From: Candidatus Accumulibacter vicinus
GTDB taxonomy: Bacteria > Pseudomonadota > Gammaproteobacteria > Burkholderiales > Rhodocyclaceae
NCBI GenBank assembly: GCA_002425405.1
Contig: DIME01000040.1
Location: forward strand, 1 to 8,947
Length of the DNA: 8,947 nucleotides
Direction: 5' to 3'
Below the pieces are notes generated by a model that made no database searches, was not told the origin of the DNA, and saw only the letters and a list, made by a program, of their open reading frames with translations. Below, one piece after another: positions 1-7,345 of the stretch (positions within the stretch are counted from its first letter, which is position 1; every line of letters begins with the position of its first letter). A program made the position numbers and the translations under genes.

Positions 1-1368
1 TTTGCCACGCGCGCGCCGGGCGTCTTCGTGGTCTTCGAAGCACAGGGCGCCGAGGCCGGCGTGGCGGTCGTAGACGCCGTGGCCGTCGAAGTGCAGGACG
101 TGGTACGGCTGGCCGGCGCGCTGCGCACGATCGAGTTCTTCGCGCAAGGCGGGCAGCGTCGGCGGCGTCAGGATCTGCAGTTCGATCTGGCCGGGGAGCG
201 CTTCGATGGCCTCGACCAGCGGTCTGGCGCTGGCGCGGCGGTCGAAGTAGGCGCAGGCGTCGTCTTCCGGCCGCGGGCTGACGAGCAAGACGCGGATCGG
301 CGTCGCCAGGACGGCGACCGTCACCGCCTGTTCGCTCGGCAGCCGCCGGCGCACGCGCACCGGCTGCGCGCCCTGGAAGAGGAAGCTTCGCCCGTCGTGC
401 AACAACTCCCACGGCAGGCCGAGCAGCAGCGTGGCAGCTTCGCGGGCCAGGAGGATGTCTTCTTCACTGCTGCCGGCGTCGGTCGCGCTGTCGACTTCGA
501 CCGAGAAGCGGCGGACAACGCGCGCGTTGCCGATCGCGGCCCACGATTTGAGGACTTCGGCGACCGGCTGCGCGGGCAGCGCGGCGTCGTGCAGCAGCCG
601 GCCCCAGGCGGCGAGTTGTTCTTCGATGCGCGACGCGCGCCCAGCGTCCAGCGGGCTCGGCCAGACGGCGTAGTCTTCGAGGTACCAGCGCAGGTCGTCG
701 GCTTCGATGACGCCGAGCGGCGCTTCCAGCGCGAAGCGCGCGCTATGGACTTCGCGCTGCCCCGGCGTCGCCGGGACATGCACGAGCCGGGCGCGCGCGC
801 CGGCGCGCCGCCGCCCGTCGGCGTGGGTGACGAGGCGCGGGTCGCTGAGTTCGAGCAGCAGTTCTTCGACCGCTTCGGCCGGCGGTTGCGGTTGTGGCTC
901 GGCGTCGCTCGGCAGCCGCCGGCGCAAGGCGACGAGGATGGCGTGCGGCGCGGCGTCGAGCGCGCTGCCGGCGATCGCGACGGGGATCGGTGGCTCGTCG
1001 AACAGCGCCTCGAAGGCGCCGAGCGGCGTGCCGTCGAGCAGCAGCGGGACGACCGGGAAGTGCTCGGCGCCGCCGCGCTGCCGCTGCACGGCGAGCGCGT
1101 GCTTCAGTTCCCTGCCGACCCACGCCGAGCCGTGCGCCTGCGGCGAGACGAGCACCAGCACGCCCGACGAGCGGTCGATCGCGGCGCGGATCGTCGATTC
1201 GAGCGGGTCGCCGCCGTGGAACGTGCGCGAGTCGATCGTCAGCGACGTATCCAGCTCGGCGAGCGCAATGCGCAAGCGGCGGACGATGCCGTCGTCGCCG
1301 CTGCTGTGCGAGACGAAGTAAGTCGGGGGAAGGGTGGGGGCTTCGCTTGCGGAATCGTTCTTTGCCAT
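1..1368 (-). CDS. TIR-CHAT fusion protein (C-terminus beyond left edge)
   Basis: An open frame of 456 codons begins at the ATG at 1366-1368 and leaves the window with no stop. A GGGAG sequence lies just upstream of the start. Residues about 14-153 form a TIR domain: YFVSHSSGDD at 17-26, a strand ending VLVLVSP at 70-76, and the SAWVGREL motif, whose Glu87 aligns with the NAD-cleaving glutamate of SARM1 (WVHKE). After a Gln/Pro-rich linker (154-165) comes a CHAT-type region: RWYLEDY at 227-233, LPWELL at 318-323, and LHFDGHG, whose His430 is the expected protease histidine. The partner cysteine should lie about 50 or more residues further on, outside the window. TIR domains cleave NAD or bind nucleotide signals; CHAT domains are caspase/separase-like proteases. 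A role in defence or regulated cell death is inferred. The C-terminal sensor or repeat region, if any, cannot be seen. Confidence 0.88.
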   Translation of the reverse strand, partial: MAKNDSASEAPTLPPTYFVSHSSGDDGIVRRLRIALAELDTSLTIDSRTFHGGDPLESTIRAAIDRSSGVLVLVSPQAHGSAWVGRELKHALAVQRQRGGAEHFPVVPLLLDGTPLGAFEALFDEPPIPVAIAGSALDAAPHAILVALRRRLPSDAEPQPQPPAEAVEELLLELSDPRLVTHADGRRRAGARARLVHVPATPGQREVHSARFALEAPLGVIEADDLRWYLEDYAVWPSPLDAGRASRIEEQLAAWGRLLHDAALPAQPVAEVLKSWAAIGNARVVRRFSVEVDSATDAGSSEEDILLAREAATLLLGLPWELLHDGRSFLFQGAQPVRVRRRLPSEQAVTVAVLATPIRVLLVSPRPEDDACAYFDRRASARPLVEAIEALPGQIELQILTPPTLPALREELDRAQRAGQPYHVLHFDGHGVYDRHAGLGALCFEDHEDARRARGK

Positions 1369-1694
1369 CGGAGCTCTCCCAGCGCGGCGTTGGCGCCTGT
1401 TCTGCGAGCGGAGAAGTGTACGCCGGATTCCCGCGCGGCGCTTGCGGTTGTTGCCGCGCGATCTGCCGGAGGTCGTGACGCGCCATGGAAGGCAAAACAT
1501 GGAACGATCAGTGTTCAGATCGACGACCGGCTCGGAGAGGCCAATGCGCTGACCTCGCCGGGGCGGCGGCATTTCGCGACCGGCGACCCTCGCCAACGGC
1601 GGCGCACGGATTTGAACGACGAGCAACGGCGTGCGATGATGGCAGCGCGGCGCGAGAGAGACGGCGCCGGCCGATTTTCGCGACTGGAAACCCT
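1369..1694. promoter_or_regulatory. Divergent intergenic region, probable promoters both ways
   Basis: About 325 bases separate the TIR-CHAT start from the hydrolase start, so both promoters should lie here. On the minus strand, TACACT (1415-1420) is a passable -10 about 50 bases before the TIR-CHAT ATG, but no convincing -35 box is visible. On the plus strand an in-frame ATG at 1485 lies 12 bases after GGAGG (1468-1472). However, the codons from there to 1694 use rare CGA, AGA and GGA with a weak GC third-position bias, so they look non-coding. No RNA gene or operator was recognised. Confidence 0.35.
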
Positions 1695-2423
1695 GTGGGA
1701 GAGAAGAACATCACGACCGAGTCATCCGCTGCCGGGGACCCCTGCGCCGACCGCGACGCCCCGGCGACGCCGTCGCACGCCGACGAGGCGGTCATCCTGG
1801 TGCACGGACTGTGGACGCCGGCAACGGTCTTCCTGCCGCACGCGCATTGGCTCAAGCAGCAAGGCTATGCGGTGCGGCGTTTCGCCTACCCCAGCGTGCG
1901 CGCCACGCTGTCCGACAACGCGCAGGCGCTGGAACGTTTCCTGGCGATGATCGAGGCGCCGGCGATCCACTTCGTCGGCCACAGCCTGGGCGGACTGATC
2001 ATCCTCGAAATGCTTGCCGAGCTGGCGGACCCGCGCCTGCGCCGGGTGGTGCTGCTCGGCACACCGTGCCTCGACAGCCACTGCGCGCGACGCCTGGCGG
2101 CCCTGGCGGGAATGCCGGCGCTGCTGGGCCGATCGATCATGGAAAGCCTGTCGCGCGCCCGCTTCGCGACCATCACGCCGCGCTCGCCGGTCGAGATCGG
2201 CGTGCTCGCCGGCACGCGCAGCATCGGCCTCGGTCGTGTGGTGCTCGATCTGCCGCGTCCCAACGACGGCGTGGTCACGCTCGACGAGACCCGCTTGCCG
2301 GGCGCCGCCGACTTCATCGCGCTGCCGTTGGCGCACTCGGAAATGCTTGCCTCGCGCCGCTGCGCGGCGCAGATCATCGCGTTCCTGGAAAGCGGCCGTT
2401 TTCTGCATGAGCCGACGCCTTAG
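1695..2423 (+). CDS. Alpha/beta-hydrolase (lipase/esterase-like)
   Basis: A 242-residue cytoplasmic-type hydrolase of the alpha/beta fold. With the GTG start at 1695, the oxyanion-loop motif VHGLW begins near residue 35, the nucleophile elbow GHSLGG places Ser97, PNDGVV gives a candidate acid Asp191, and LAHSEML gives the catalytic His214. The triad therefore looks complete. The substrate cannot be told; short-chain esters or lipids are likely. No signal peptide is seen. The frame stays open to an ATG at 1485 (312 residues), but that extension has poor codon use and no family motif, so the later GTG is preferred. Its ribosome site is weak, so the start is uncertain. The 3' end overlaps the next gene by 17 bases, which suggests translational coupling with the aminopeptidase lipoprotein. 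Confidence 0.85.
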   Translation: MGEKNITTESSAAGDPCADRDAPATPSHADEAVILVHGLWTPATVFLPHAHWLKQQGYAVRRFAYPSVRATLSDNAQALERFLAMIEAPAIHFVGHSLGGLIILEMLAELADPRLRRVVLLGTPCLDSHCARRLAALAGMPALLGRSIMESLSRARFATITPRSPVEIGVLAGTRSIGLGRVVLDLPRPNDGVVTLDETRLPGAADFIALPLAHSEMLASRRCAAQIIAFLESGRFLHEPTP

Positions 2424-3531
2424 GAGCCTTGTCCGGCGACTGCTGCCGGCCGCCCTGCTGACGAGCCTGCTGGCCGCTTGCGGCAACCTCGGCTACCACG
2501 CCCAGGCGGCGCGCGGACACCTGGCGGTGATGCAGGCCGCCGTGCCCATCGAAGCGCTCCTCGACGATCCGGCCGGCGATCCGGGGCTCAAGGCGAAGCT
2601 TGCCGAAGTGCGGGCCATACGCGATTTCGCCAGCCGCGAACTGGGCCTGCCCGACAACGGCAGCTATCGCTCCTACGCCGACCTCGGAAGGCCCTACGTG
2701 GTGTGGAATGTCTTCGCGACGCGCGAGTTCTCGCTGCAGCTCGAGCGCTGGTGCCTGCCCTTCGTCGGCTGCGTCGGCTACCGCGGCTATTACGACCGGG
2801 ACGAGGCGGCGAACTTCGCCGGCGCGCTGCGCGCCGCCGGCTACGACACCCATGTCGGCGGCGTCGTCGCGTATTCGACGCTCGGCCACTTTGCCGACCC
2901 GGTGCTCAACACCTTCCTGCGCCTGGGTCCGCTCGAGGTGGCGCGGATCGTGTTTCACGAACTGGCGCACCAGCTCGTTTTCGTGCCGGGCGACACGCCG
3001 TTCAACGAATCCTTCGCCACGGCGGTCGAAGAAGCCGGGATGCGGCGGTGGCTGGCGCAGCGCGCCAGCTCCGAACAAGCCGCCGCCTTCGCCGCCCAGC
3101 GCGCACGCCAGGCGGCTGTCGGCGCGCTGCTGGAGGATTACCGCGCACGCCTGCGGGAGCTCTATGCGAGCGCCGACGATGAGCACCGCCGACGCCAAGA
3201 CAAGGCCGCGCTGTTCGCCGCGCTGCGCCGCGACTACGCCGAGCTGAAGGCCGGCTGGGGCGCTTACGCTGGCGGCGACGCTTTCTTCAGCGACGATCTG
3301 AACAACGCCAGGCTCGCTTCGCTGTCGCTCTACCAGGATCTGGTGCCCGCTTTCGAAGTGCTGCTCGCCGAGCAGGACTTCGACTTGCCGCGCTTCTACG
3401 AACGGGTCGCCGGGCTCGCGGCACTCGGCCACGAGGCCAGACACGACGTGCTGCGGCAAATCCTCGCCGGCTCATCGACCAGAACTGTTGACGTGGCTAG
3501 GCAGCATTTCCGCCCCCATCGAGCCAATTGA
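2407..3531 (+). CDS. Putative zinc aminopeptidase lipoprotein
   Basis: A 374-residue lipoprotein. A basic N-terminus (MSRRLRSLVRR) leads into a hydrophobic stretch ending in the lipobox LAAC, with Cys25 as the lipidated residue, so the mature protein should sit on a membrane facing the periplasm. HELAH at 184-188 is a zinc-binding HEXXH motif and NESFA supplies Glu201 as the probable third ligand. The sequence resembles the proteobacterial putative aminopeptidase family (Pfam PF10023, named from memory). The ATG at 2407 is chosen because it begins the signal peptide; it overlaps the hydrolase gene by 17 bases. The family part ends near residue 356 (LRQILAGS). The last 18 or so residues, from STRTVDV onwards, are encoded by sequence repeated at 8076-8130, so the native C-terminal tail was probably replaced when the RAYT remnant arrived. 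The core should still be active. Confidence 0.85.
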   Translation: MSRRLRSLVRRLLPAALLTSLLAACGNLGYHAQAARGHLAVMQAAVPIEALLDDPAGDPGLKAKLAEVRAIRDFASRELGLPDNGSYRSYADLGRPYVVWNVFATREFSLQLERWCLPFVGCVGYRGYYDRDEAANFAGALRAAGYDTHVGGVVAYSTLGHFADPVLNTFLRLGPLEVARIVFHELAHQLVFVPGDTPFNESFATAVEEAGMRRWLAQRASSEQAAAFAAQRARQAAVGALLEDYRARLRELYASADDEHRRRQDKAALFAALRRDYAELKAGWGAYAGGDAFFSDDLNNARLASLSLYQDLVPAFEVLLAEQDFDLPRFYERVAGLAALGHEARHDVLRQILAGSSTRTVDVARQHFRPHRAN

Positions 3532-3850
3532 CCGCCCGGCTGACCGTCGAGTAGTGTACTCGGAAATGCTCTGCGATCTCCTGCATGGTATACGCTCCGG
3601 TCAGAAAAGCACGCGCCATGGCCTCGCGGCGCAGCGGGTACGTCGCAGCGAACTCGGCGAGCGGCTTGGCCAACACCCGCCGTTGCGCGCGGGGCATCTC
3701 GCGCCACTTGTCCACGGGCTTATAGGCACCCAAGCGTTGTTCGACAAAGCGCTCGCTACCGAGAAGGATCTGGTGGCGAAGCCCTTAGGTGACGTGGTAC
3801 ACCCCACCGGCAAGCTCGATGCATAGCAATTCTGTGCCACTGACCCCAAT
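3472..3850 (-). mobile_element. Internally deleted RAYT element remnant
   Basis: This segment is a shortened copy of the element at 8053-8947. Positions 3489-3786 match 8094-8391 with about 13 differences counted by eye (roughly 95-96% identity). The sequence then jumps at 3787 to the beginning of the transposase gene: 3788-3799 encodes YHVT, as at the right window edge. Further out, codons for IELAGGV match the usual RAYT N-terminus. TGACCCCAAT at 3841-3850 marks the outer end on the gene's 5' side. The other end lacks that motif and blends into the aminopeptidase gene, with homology fading near 3472. Confidence 0.8.
3497..3799 (-). pseudogene. RAYT transposase remnant, N-terminal scrap joined to HTH tail
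   Basis: Reading right to left, YHVT (3799-3788) is followed at once by TAA (3787-3785) and then, in the same frame, by GLRHQILLGSERFVEQR and the C-terminal domain, ending NWLDGGGNAA at 3497. The C-terminal part contains the helix-turn-helix MQEIAEHFRVHYSTVSRAV. The central catalytic core (HUH motif and tyrosine) is entirely missing, so no transposase activity is possible. A short HTH-only peptide of about 78 residues could still be made from an internal TTG, but no ribosome site supports this. Confidence 0.8.
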
Positions 3851-3860
3851 CGGCTTCTGT

Positions 3861-4919
3861 TTATCGCCCCACTACGCCTGCGGACGCCTGGCACGCCGCG
3901 GCGTCTGGCGCCCGGTATTCGGGCCGACGTTCGCGATAGCATTCGCAATCGGGATCGCCGGGCAAATCGCCGACAGGCAGCGTCTGGGTCTTCGCAACCT
4001 TGGCCCTTGCCTCCAGCCCGCCCCTGAATGCCGACATCGAATGGTTCGCCACGGGATTGCCCTTGGCGTGGATCAGGTTGAATGAAAACTCGTTGATATT
4101 CGGACTCAAGGTATAGAACAGCCGCAGGAACGAGCGCAGGTACTGAAGCGCTTCGCCGCGCTCGTAGATACGCACAATGCGAACGCTGCAGTTGACCTGC
4201 CGGTCTGTCACCAGGGTGGAGTAGCCGGTCACCGGCGAAGGATCGAAAACCACCGCACCTTTCACTCGGAAATCGCTGTAGGCAAGAAGCTGCGCAAGGC
4301 CTCCGCCCAGTGAGTGGCCAGTCGAGTACACGTCATATTCCTGAATCGACGGAAAGACCTCCTTCGCCCTCGCCAGCGCCTGGTCAACCAACTGCCCGGC
4401 ACGGGCATGCACCACCTGGTACTGGTCCTGCCCGGGCAGGGGCAGGACCCGCGTGAACCAGCGCAAGTTGCTGCGCCAGTCGGACAGGCTGCTGAAATCC
4501 GTTCCCTTGAAGCCAATGACAAGCACGCCCCTGCCGCTGGATTCCGCACGACCGAAGGCCATCAATTCGAGCCCGGTCATTTTTTCATCGTCCTTCAACG
4601 CAGTCCGCCAGTCATAGAGCAGCCTCCATCCGGTAGCGCTGAGTTCCGGAAATTCGTTGCAGTCTTCGGATTTCTTCTCGGCTGCCAGATCAGTGTCTGA
4701 CAGGTTTTTGCAATACACATGACCTGCCACGCGCGAAAACGGAACTGCCCAGACAGCGATTCGTTCCGCCTGCTCAGCAGGCATTTCCACAGCCGCCCTC
4801 CGTTCGTAGGTTCGGTGCAAGCCGGGCGAGGTCAGATCCGGTTCACTACGCATGCTGGCGCATCCCTGAAGCAGGATGGCAAGCGCAAGGACTGGTATCA
4901 CAAATCGGCTTGAGCGCAT
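3861..4919 (-). CDS. Class-3-lipase-like lipoprotein
   Basis: A 352-residue lipoprotein of the alpha/beta-hydrolase lipase family (Pfam Lipase_3-like). The signal peptide (residues 1-19) ends in LLQGC with Cys20 lipidated, so the protein is probably anchored in the envelope. Family features in order are VIGFKGTD (134-141, the oxyanion strand), DWRSNLRW (147-154), TGHSLGGG with nucleophile Ser203, FDPSPVTG (225-232), and NHSM with probable catalytic His293. The catalytic acid is not obvious: where most members have an Asp, this one reads RIYERGEAL (250-258), so Glu253 or Glu256 may serve. Six cysteines after the lipid anchor could form disulfides in the periplasm. The ATG at 4919 has AGGAGG 8 bases upstream. 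Its 3' end faces the RAYT remnant. The substrate is probably a phospholipid or acylglycerol, which is inferred from the family only. Confidence 0.87.
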   Translation of the reverse strand: MRSSRFVIPVLALAILLQGCASMRSEPDLTSPGLHRTYERRAAVEMPAEQAERIAVWAVPFSRVAGHVYCKNLSDTDLAAEKKSEDCNEFPELSATGWRLLYDWRTALKDDEKMTGLELMAFGRAESSGRGVLVIGFKGTDFSSLSDWRSNLRWFTRVLPLPGQDQYQVVHARAGQLVDQALARAKEVFPSIQEYDVYSTGHSLGGGLAQLLAYSDFRVKGAVVFDPSPVTGYSTLVTDRQVNCSVRIVRIYERGEALQYLRSFLRLFYTLSPNINEFSFNLIHAKGNPVANHSMSAFRGGLEARAKVAKTQTLPVGDLPGDPDCECYRERRPEYRAPDAAACQASAGVVGR

Positions 4920-4927
4920 CAGACCGC

Positions 4928-4933
4928 CCTCCT
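4928..4933 (-). promoter_or_regulatory. Strong Shine-Dalgarno of the lipase gene
   Basis: AGGAGG on the minus strand, 8 bases before the ATG at 4919. It fixes the start at the residue that begins the lipoprotein signal. Confidence 0.85.
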
Positions 4934-5089
4934 GAATGAGACCCGATGTCGAACCGGCATCCGGTCAGCCACCTGCTTGTGCGCTTTAGCAGAGTGCGAA
5001 GTCAAGTCTTGCAATCCAGCACGATCGCCGCTACCCCGATCACCCATAGCCCTACCCCCATTCTGTACCGACGCGGGGGCGGCAACACG

Positions 5090-5109
5090 ACGCCACGACA
5101 CGCCACGAC
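5090..5109. repeat. 10-base tandem duplication
   Basis: ACGCCACGAC occurs twice back to back (5090-5099 and 5100-5109) in the gap between the lipase and channel genes. It is probably a slippage product; no function is evident. Confidence 0.6.
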
Positions 5110-5113
5110 GGGG

Positions 5114-5138
5114 CACAATTCCATGTGTGACCCCAATT
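5114..5138. repeat. Solo RAYT-element end motif
   Basis: CAATTC, six bases, then TGACCCCAATT (5115-5138) resembles the outer end of the RAYT remnant, where CAATTC is followed after eight bases by TGACCCCAAT (3827-3850). The same core in the other orientation, TTGGGGTCA, occurs at 8053-8061 beside the second RAYT gene. No transposase gene adjoins this copy, so it may be a REP-like unit or an excision scar. Confidence 0.5.
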
Positions 5139-5184
5139 CACCCAATTCAATTTGCTGTGCTTCGAAGACCGGCAATGAGGTCTA

Positions 5185-6720
5185 TCAACCGTCGCCAAAG
5201 CCGAAGAACTCGCGCATCTTGTCGAGGATGCTCTTCGTTCGCAAGGAGAGGCCGCTGGGCAGCGCTTGTGCCCGTTCTCCGGCAGGCGTCCTCAATCGCT
5301 GTTCCCGGCTGGCGAGAACGCGCGCGATTTCGCCGGCAGCCTCCGGTCGTGACTGGATGACCCGTTCGAATGTGGCCCTGTCGAGTCGGTAGCACTGCGC
5401 GTAGCTCCGGGCGATCAGCGTCGCGCGGCGCGGCTCGCCGGTCATCATTCCGATCTCGCCGAGCACTTCGCCCGGACCGAGCACCGCCACGTGTCGACCG
5501 GGCCTGTCGGGCAGTTCGTCGAGCCAGACGTCAACCTCGCCTTCGGCGAGCAGGTAGAGCGAATCACCGGTTGTCGAGCCTTCACGGAGAATGACGTCTC
5601 CGTTGGCGAACGGAACGTAAACTAGATTGTTGGCCATTTGTGCGATCTCCTCGTCGCTGAGCACCGCGAAGATCTCGGCGGACCGAAGCGCCTGGTGACG
5701 ACGTTGCTGCTCGCGTTCCTCGGGAGCCTTCTGGGTGTCGAAAGACAGACTCACCTCATTCTGCGCGACAGCAAGTTCGATGCCAGCGCGCTGCAGTGCG
5801 GCGAGCAGACGGCCACGGACTTGTGAATCGGTCGGTGAATCGGGCTCCACATCGATCAACCAGTAGCGCAGCGCGTAGCGCGCAAAGCCGGGGCCGAATT
5901 CCATCAGCACGCAGCTCGGCTCGGGCGTCCGTGCGACGTTCGGTATCTCTGCCGTGCCAATTGCTGCCAGAGCGACTTCCTGCACGCGTCCCGGCGGAAT
6001 CGAGGAGGCGACGTTGAACCACAGCCAGCGCCGCCACTCGGGCCTTCTCTGCACCGGACTTGAAACGATCGTGAACGAATTCTTCATCAATACGCTGTTC
6101 GGGAAGATCACCGTTTCGCCGTCGCGCGTCTCGAGCGCCGTGTAGCGCCAGCGAATTTCGCAGACCTGTCCGGCGACGTTGCCGATCGTGATCCAGTCGC
6201 CGACCTTGATCGAGCTCTCGATCTGCAACAGCAGGCCACCCATCGTGTTGCCGAGCGTATCCTGCATGGCGAAAGCAATTACCGCGGTCAGTACGGCCGA
6301 CGTCGCGACGAGGCTCGTCAGGTCCATCCCGGCGAGACGCAGGCGGACAAGAACCCAGGCGATGTAGCCGAGGAAGGTCAGCAGATCCTCTATGATCCGC
6401 GGGATGCGCAGGCGGATCAGCGGGAAAGCCAGGCGAAAGAGCAGAAGCCCGAGCAGGTGGATCATGATCAGACCGGAGCCGACGACGAACATCTCGTGGA
6501 CGATCTCGGCGCTGTTGTGCAGAGCGAAGGCATTGAGACACGCCGAACTGAACTTGCCGAGGATGCACAAGCCGTAGAGTTCGAGCGAAGTGACGATCGC
6601 CCGCCGGCTGGCGGGCAGCAGCCGAAAGAGGATCAGCCCGAGCCCGAAGGTGAATAGCAGCGCCCAGGGCAGCTCCGGACGCCAGAAGTAAGCGAGCGCC
6701 TTGTCCCAGAATTCGAGCAT
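5185..6720 (-). CDS. MscS-family channel with cyclic-nucleotide-binding domain
   Basis: An inner-membrane protein of 511 residues. The N-terminal half has about four or five hydrophobic segments (roughly 17-35, 45-66, 77-99, 112-128 and the pore helix 134-152). The MscS signature AFAMQDTLGNTMGG (149-162) follows, then the beta domain with VGDWITIG (173-180) and IFPNSVLMKN (205-214). A cytoplasmic region runs to about 325. A cNMP-binding domain of the CRP/CAP fold follows at about 345-460, with the phosphate-cassette-like motif GEIGMMTGEPRRAT. The channel should open under membrane tension or osmotic downshock, with gating possibly modulated by cAMP or cGMP. The start is the ATG at 6720, preceded by AGGAGG at a 7-base spacing. 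A second ATG two codons upstream is only one base from that site, and the open frame further upstream shows no family similarity. A single-gene transcription unit is likely. Confidence 0.92.
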   Translation of the reverse strand: MLEFWDKALAYFWRPELPWALLFTFGLGLILFRLLPASRRAIVTSLELYGLCILGKFSSACLNAFALHNSAEIVHEMFVVGSGLIMIHLLGLLLFRLAFPLIRLRIPRIIEDLLTFLGYIAWVLVRLRLAGMDLTSLVATSAVLTAVIAFAMQDTLGNTMGGLLLQIESSIKVGDWITIGNVAGQVCEIRWRYTALETRDGETVIFPNSVLMKNSFTIVSSPVQRRPEWRRWLWFNVASSIPPGRVQEVALAAIGTAEIPNVARTPEPSCVLMEFGPGFARYALRYWLIDVEPDSPTDSQVRGRLLAALQRAGIELAVAQNEVSLSFDTQKAPEEREQQRRHQALRSAEIFAVLSDEEIAQMANNLVYVPFANGDVILREGSTTGDSLYLLAEGEVDVWLDELPDRPGRHVAVLGPGEVLGEIGMMTGEPRRATLIARSYAQCYRLDRATFERVIQSRPEAAGEIARVLASREQRLRTPAGERAQALPSGLSLRTKSILDKMREFFGFGDG

Positions 6721-6727
6721 GCGCATT

Positions 6728-6733
6728 CCTCCT
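6728..6733 (-). promoter_or_regulatory. Strong Shine-Dalgarno of the channel gene
   Basis: AGGAGG on the minus strand with 7 bases to the ATG at 6720. It decides between two nearby ATG codons. Confidence 0.85.
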
Positions 6734-7162
6734 GCAAGTTGGCCGATTGTCCCGTGATTACCGGTGCCGATCCCGGGGGCGAGTCCGTTTTTCCATCCCA
6801 GCCGTTCTTCGGGTACCGCCATCGCCTGGACGTTGGACGGGGCAACTTGCGCGTGACGGCTCGCTTCCTGGACGTGGACTATCCTGGGCAAGGCAGCGCC
6901 GTCATTCGCCCCAGTTCCCGACGAATCTCCGGCTGGCGACGACCGGTAGCTGAATGACCGCTGCCCCATCGCTGTTCCCGACGGGGTGACGGCGGGCACT
7001 CTCCACGTCCCCTGTCGAGTTTGCACTTGCCGCGCGTACGCAGACATCGCCCGGACAGCCTTCGCAAGGATACAGCTTTGCCGGCGAGCGCGCGTGCTTC
7101 CGGCCCTATACACTCGACCCGGCCGCTGGCAAGGCGACCTTCCTGCAGAAGAAGCTGCCTCT
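6734..7162. other. Gap without a recognisable intact gene
   Basis: About 430 bases upstream of the channel gene, which should contain its promoter, though no clear -35/-10 pair stands out. An imperfect hairpin (CCCCATCG at 6964-6971 pairing with CGACGGGG at 6979-6986) has no T-run. On the plus strand a frame from about 7014 to the TAG at 7173-7175 reads EFALAARTQT through GYSFAGERACFRPYTLDP to LPLTLK. It has good GC third positions but no start codon or ribosome site, and may be the tail of an unknown lost gene. Nothing else was recognised. Confidence 0.4.
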
Positions 7163-7345
7163 GACCTTGAAGTAGGCGACCTGCTGGCGGAGTTCCTGCG
7201 CCATCTGTTGCAGCCACGCGGCGTTCGCGACGTTGGCGCGCATCGTTGCATTCGTCTCCTCGGTCATCTGCGCGACGTGCTCGACGTTCTTGGCCACCTC
7301 GTTGGCGAGTTCGCCGCTCTCGACGGCAGTTGACGCGAAATCCAT
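7163..7345 (-). pseudogene. C-terminal remnant of a methyl-accepting chemotaxis protein
   Basis: Read on the minus strand, about 55 residues match the extreme C-terminus of MCP receptors: NEVAKNVEHVAQMTEETNA, then LQQMAQELRQQVAYFKV. MCPs typically end at such a YFKV or RFRV. The family stop just after V is absent: the next codon is AGA, where TGA would be expected. The frame continues with unrelated residues to a stop at 7106-7108. The signalling domain, membrane helices and sensor are missing; upstream the homology stops where the toxin gene's original end lies (7345). This is a dead fragment left after a rearrangement. Confidence 0.75.

Noticed and set aside
743..1495. A 250-codon minus-strand open frame
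   Set aside because: It is a different frame of the same strand as TIR-CHAT, extremely Arg/Ala-rich, with no motifs.
1485..1694. N-terminal extension of the hydrolase from the ATG at 1485
   Set aside because: Codon use is unlike the rest of the gene and no hydrolase motif lies in it, though a GGAGG sits 12 bases upstream, so it is not fully excluded.
28..1950. A 640-codon open frame on the plus strand
   Set aside because: It is antisense to the TIR-CHAT gene, Arg/Gln/Asp-rich with no domain pattern, and is a by-product of GC-rich codons on the other strand.
2374..3459. A 361-codon minus-strand open frame
   Set aside because: It is a shadow of the aminopeptidase gene, whose lipobox and HELAH motif are unambiguous on the plus strand.
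5040..5110. C- and G-rich repeats between the lipase and channel genes considered as a CRISPR or origin
   Set aside because: Only one 10-base tandem duplication is present; there is no spaced repeat array and no AT-rich or DnaA-box pattern.
6964..6986. Hairpin considered as a terminator
   Set aside because: The stem has a mismatch, there is no following T-run, and no intact gene ends next to it.
6721..7251. N-terminal extension of the channel protein
   Set aside because: A perfect ribosome site precedes the ATG at 6720, and the extension has no membrane segment or family similarity and runs into the MCP remnant on the same strand.
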